Origin: Verrucomicrobiota bacterium
GTDB lineage: Bacteria > Verrucomicrobiota > Verrucomicrobiia > Verrucomicrobiales > Akkermansiaceae
Length of the DNA: 64,000 nucleotides
NCBI GenBank assembly: GCA_026397725.1
Contig: JAPLUI010000127.1
Location: 1 to 64,000 of the forward strand
Direction of reading: 5' to 3'
Shown here: positions 61,696 to 64,000 of the stretch, in pieces
How positions within the stretch are numbered: position 1 is the first letter of the stretch
How the letters are laid out: every line of letters begins with the position of its first letter
Program-made: the position numbers and the translations under genes
Notes under the pieces: model-generated
Seen by the model: the letters and a program-made list of their open reading frames with translations, nothing else
Database searches by the model: none
Told to the model about the DNA's origin: nothing

Positions 61696-62688
61696 TCATT
61701 TTCGATTTCCACTGGTCTGTTTCATCGCATCGATCTTTGCCTGGATTTCCCTGGCGGCGGTTTCCACAGCTTCGATGTTTCCGGTTTTGGGGGCGACCGT
61801 GCGTTCCCGGGTGTAGCCGATGTAATTGAGCCAACCGTTGGAGCGGTTGCTGCGATGCTGGCAGACGAGATCGAACAAGGCATCGGCACGGGCAGCTTCT
61901 TGCAGCTCTTCGGCGGTGCCCCGGGGCATGGAGATGCCAAGGCCTTGCAGGATCGCTTGCGCCATCACGATGTGGCCGAGCGGGCCGGGATGGACGTTGT
62001 CGCCGGTGAAGCGGTACCCTGGGTCCGCCTTCTGTCGTTGGGCCCGGGCGGCGTTCATGGCCGTATGGAGATCGGCAACGGCGACGACTCCCTTGGGGGG
62101 ATGAGTCACCTCCCACTCGGCAAACTTGCCAAGCACCTGGTCGTAATCGCCGCCCTCAAAGATCGGCGGCGTGACGAGGATCACCTGGGCACCTGCGGCT
62201 TTGCAGGTAGCGGCGAGCTTGCTGATGCCATCCACGAAGGCTTGCATGTTGGCTGCGCTATAGGTTTGATAGATGCCGTCGTTCATGCCATAGCAGGCGA
62301 CGACGACCTGTGGCTTGAGCGCATCGAGAGCCCGTTGCAGCCGTTCATGGATACAAGGGCGGGGAAAGGCACCGCCGGCGTGACCTTGTTCGGATAGTCC
62401 CGAGGCAGTCTCGCTGGCGAGGCCGACGTTGATGATATCGAACGACTTGTCGGGATGGGATTTGGTCAGGAAGTATTCGAGGTAGCTGACATAGGTGCCA
62501 TCTTGGGTGATGCTGTCACCAAGGATCATCACCCGCTTGCCGGCCAAAAGATCAAGATTCTTCGTGGCATTCGTGGCTCCCATTGCGGGGACCTGGCGTA
62601 CCGGAGCGGCCCCAACGGTTTGGGCTGGTGCGGTCGCGGCAAAACCGGTGGCTAACAGAATGGCGAGTGCGGTCGAAATCGTTTTCAT
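61696..62688 (-). CDS. SGNH/GDSL hydrolase, secreted
   Basis: 330 aa from ATG 62688; the ORF extension to 63063 runs through R2. Signal peptide ISTALAILLATGFAATAPAQ. SGNH blocks: VMILGDSITQDGT (Ser), NVGLASETASG (Gly), VVACYGMNDGIY (Asn) and DNVHPGPLGHIVM (Asp-His). A C-terminal helical tail (AAREIQAKIDAMKQ) completes the usual length. Family role: deacylation of polysaccharides or lipids; here a carbohydrate esterase is most likely, given the neighbours. Complete, and not obviously a paralogue of the SGNH part of the 37.6 kb fusion beyond family level. Confidence 0.82.
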   Translation of the reverse strand: MKTISTALAILLATGFAATAPAQTVGAAPVRQVPAMGATNATKNLDLLAGKRVMILGDSITQDGTYVSYLEYFLTKSHPDKSFDIINVGLASETASGLSEQGHAGGAFPRPCIHERLQRALDALKPQVVVACYGMNDGIYQTYSAANMQAFVDGISKLAATCKAAGAQVILVTPPIFEGGDYDQVLGKFAEWEVTHPPKGVVAVADLHTAMNAARAQRQKADPGYRFTGDNVHPGPLGHIVMAQAILQGLGISMPRGTAEELQEAARADALFDLVCQHRSNRSNGWLNYIGYTRERTVAPKTGNIEAVETAAREIQAKIDAMKQTSGNRK

Positions 62689-62874
62689 GGATTGCTTTCC
62701 CTCAATTGGTTCCGTTGATAGCGCAACGCTCCGTCCACCCAGCGCCTGGCACTTGCCTGCCACGCCGCCGCGCAGAATCCCACCGTCCGTTTGAGTGCTT
62801 GCTTCGTCATCCTTTCTCACGCGCCGCCCCGGCGCGATCCGATGATCCATCCACCGGCATCGCTTGTCGAGTGC

Positions 62875-62997
62875 CATTCTGCCAAGAAACCGAGCTTTTT
62901 CTGCCAAAAACCCCATAGACAGACGGGAAAATCTTTGCTCGTATGAACGCCAGCGCAAGCAATGCCTTGCCCGGTTCGCGTCCATCCCGCGCCGCCG
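62875..62997 (+). promoter_or_regulatory. R2 upstream region, copy 2
   Basis: TTCTGCCAAGAAACC (62878) and TTCTGCCAAAAACCC (62899), 21 bp apart, then CATAGACAGACGGGAAAATC and GCAAGCAATGCCTTGCCCGG. Same layout as 57981-58101. Located in the divergent interval before the 63119 gene. Confidence 0.6.
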
Positions 62998-63118
62998 ATG
63001 GAACTTGCGCCATCGGCATCCCGGTCTAACATAATCAAACCCGCCAATGAACCACCGTAACACGGCCAGTCATCACGAAAACAACCAAAAATCACAACCA
63101 ACAAAGGAGCAACAAACC

Positions 63119-64000
63119 ATGAAGACAACCAATCAGACAAACAGCGCCCCTCCGGGCCAAACCACTATGCCAAGGAAAATCCAGCGGAGGCGGATGGTTT
63201 GGGGGGTGATGCTGGCGGCGATGTTCCATGCGCTTCTGGGGCCCGGAACCGAAGCCAGGGCCGCCGACGTGGTTCTCGCGCAAGCGAGGGCCGATTTCAG
63301 CTCGGTCACCCCGGCCAACGGCAACACCACCGCCGCCTGGGATGGCGGCTCGGGCATCCCCGACACCTACGGCCGCACCGTGTCAACGACCGGCTGCGGG
63401 CACTGGAACTACTATCAATCGGACAACGCCAACCCGACGTCGGGCACTCTGGCATTGCTATCGTGGCAACCGGTTGGGAACGCCGGTAATTCAGGTTATG
63501 GCGGCACTGCGAACTTTTCCGGGTTCATGCTTCCCTCCGTTGGGGCCAGCAAGATCTTCGATGATAGCGCCAACCCGGCGGCGGACCAAGTAACCTGGCA
63601 TCCTTATCTGGGTGGCCAACCTTATGCCGTCTTGCGCTGGACCGCCGGTGCCGTTGAAGGCGGGGTGCTCCTGATCGAAGGGGCGATCGACAAGACCGGC
63701 GAGGGCGGTGATGGAAATGATAGTTTCGCCGTCTTCGTCAATGGGGTTTCGCAATTCTCCGTGGCATCACTCCGTAACGGCGACTCACACGCATTCAGTT
63801 TTTCGCTGACCGTCAGTGCGGGCCAGAATGTGGATTTTGTGCTCGGAGGGATCTCCTTCGGCGCCAACGAGGCGAAGTTGAGCGCCACCATCTCCGGCCC
63901 TGGTCCGACGCAGGTGCCGGCGGCACCGACCGGGCTGGGCGCCACGGCTGGCAACAACACGGTCCTCCTGGGCTGGACTGCCTCAACCGGGGCAACCGGC
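63119..64000 (+). CDS. Secreted protein, partial, ends outside the window
   Basis: Not in the ORF track because it has no stop before the window end. ATG 63119 with AAAGGAG about 10 bp upstream; 294 codons are visible. A long basic N-region precedes the signal peptide core (MVWGVMLAAMFHALLG, cleavage near ARAAD). The mature part is a beta-rich domain of about 200 residues (DGNDSFAVFVNGVSQFSVAS, VDFVLGGISFGANEAKLSAT), followed by the start of a fibronectin type III domain (VPAAPTGLGATAGNNTVLLG, WTASTGATG). Probably a large carbohydrate-binding or multi-domain extracellular protein. Its upstream region shares R2 with the 58175 gene. Confidence 0.7.
   Translation, partial: MKTTNQTNSAPPGQTTMPRKIQRRRMVWGVMLAAMFHALLGPGTEARAADVVLAQARADFSSVTPANGNTTAAWDGGSGIPDTYGRTVSTTGCGHWNYYQSDNANPTSGTLALLSWQPVGNAGNSGYGGTANFSGFMLPSVGASKIFDDSANPAADQVTWHPYLGGQPYAVLRWTAGAVEGGVLLIEGAIDKTGEGGDGNDSFAVFVNGVSQFSVASLRNGDSHAFSFSLTVSAGQNVDFVLGGISFGANEAKLSATISGPGPTQVPAAPTGLGATAGNNTVLLGWTASTGATG

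Overview
The window (64 kb, high GC, densely coding) looks like a chromosome segment of a polysaccharide-degrading member of Verrucomicrobiota, quite possibly from a metagenome assembly. The reasons are the large secreted proteins with autotransporter-type beta-strand repeats and a shared C-terminal module, HzsA-like di-haem/beta-propeller proteins, an ECF-type sigma factor next to a Ser/Thr kinase, tandem DUF1254 proteins, and many secreted glycosidases (GH51, GH106, GH127, GH29, GH20) and SGNH/sialate acetylesterase-type esterases. The class cannot be fixed from this sequence. I saw no rRNA, tRNA, CRISPR array, integrase or complete transposase.

Layout. 0.1-8.1 kb: two HzsA-like cytochrome/propeller proteins (the second with a C-terminal formylglycine-generating-enzyme-like domain) around a minus-strand alpha/beta hydrolase and a cluster of perfect hairpins. 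8.4-13.7 kb: three consecutive damaged minus-strand glycosidase-like genes. 14-17.4 kb: GH51 arabinofuranosidase and a discoidin-domain protein, then a mutS fragment cut off at a dispersed repeat. 18.1-21.8 kb: an autotransporter-repeat protein whose 5' end is fused to a low-GC Bacteroidetes-like block with a YadA-head/fibre-like gene. 22-24 kb: NarL-type two-component pair. 24.2-27 kb: GH106 rhamnosidase. 27.2-30.3 kb: truncated ECF sigma factor, Ser/Thr kinase and a small secreted protein. 30.3-34.2 kb: lower-GC AlbA_2/GHKL ATPase surrounded by remnants of an AAA-ATPase/small-ORF module. 34.2-51.2 kb: GH127, an SGNH-propeller fusion, a propeller protein, GH51, sialate acetylesterase and two DUF1254 proteins, interleaved with decayed acetylesterase, GH20 and GH51 genes. 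51.2-64 kb: secreted repeat proteins, a decayed GH20, GH29, an SGNH hydrolase and the start of a further secreted protein.

Together the intact enzymes would strip arabinose, rhamnose, fucose and ester groups from plant or algal polysaccharides (pectin side chains, arabinans). The SGNH and acetylesterase proteins remove ester decorations. The sigma/kinase and two-component pairs are candidate regulators, although nothing in the sequence ties them directly to the sugar genes.

Three patterns stand out. (1) A roughly 60-95 bp GC-rich repeat (here called R1) occurs about nine times, always in the same orientation, at gene borders. It supplies start codons to some genes and abuts truncated gene ends. 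(2) At least five carbohydrate-active genes keep both ends but have lost a central block, often out of frame, and two others look like products of similar fusions. (3) Leucine TTA codons fall almost only in the context GTTAG. Assembly artefact must be excluded for patterns 1 and 2 before biology is built on them.
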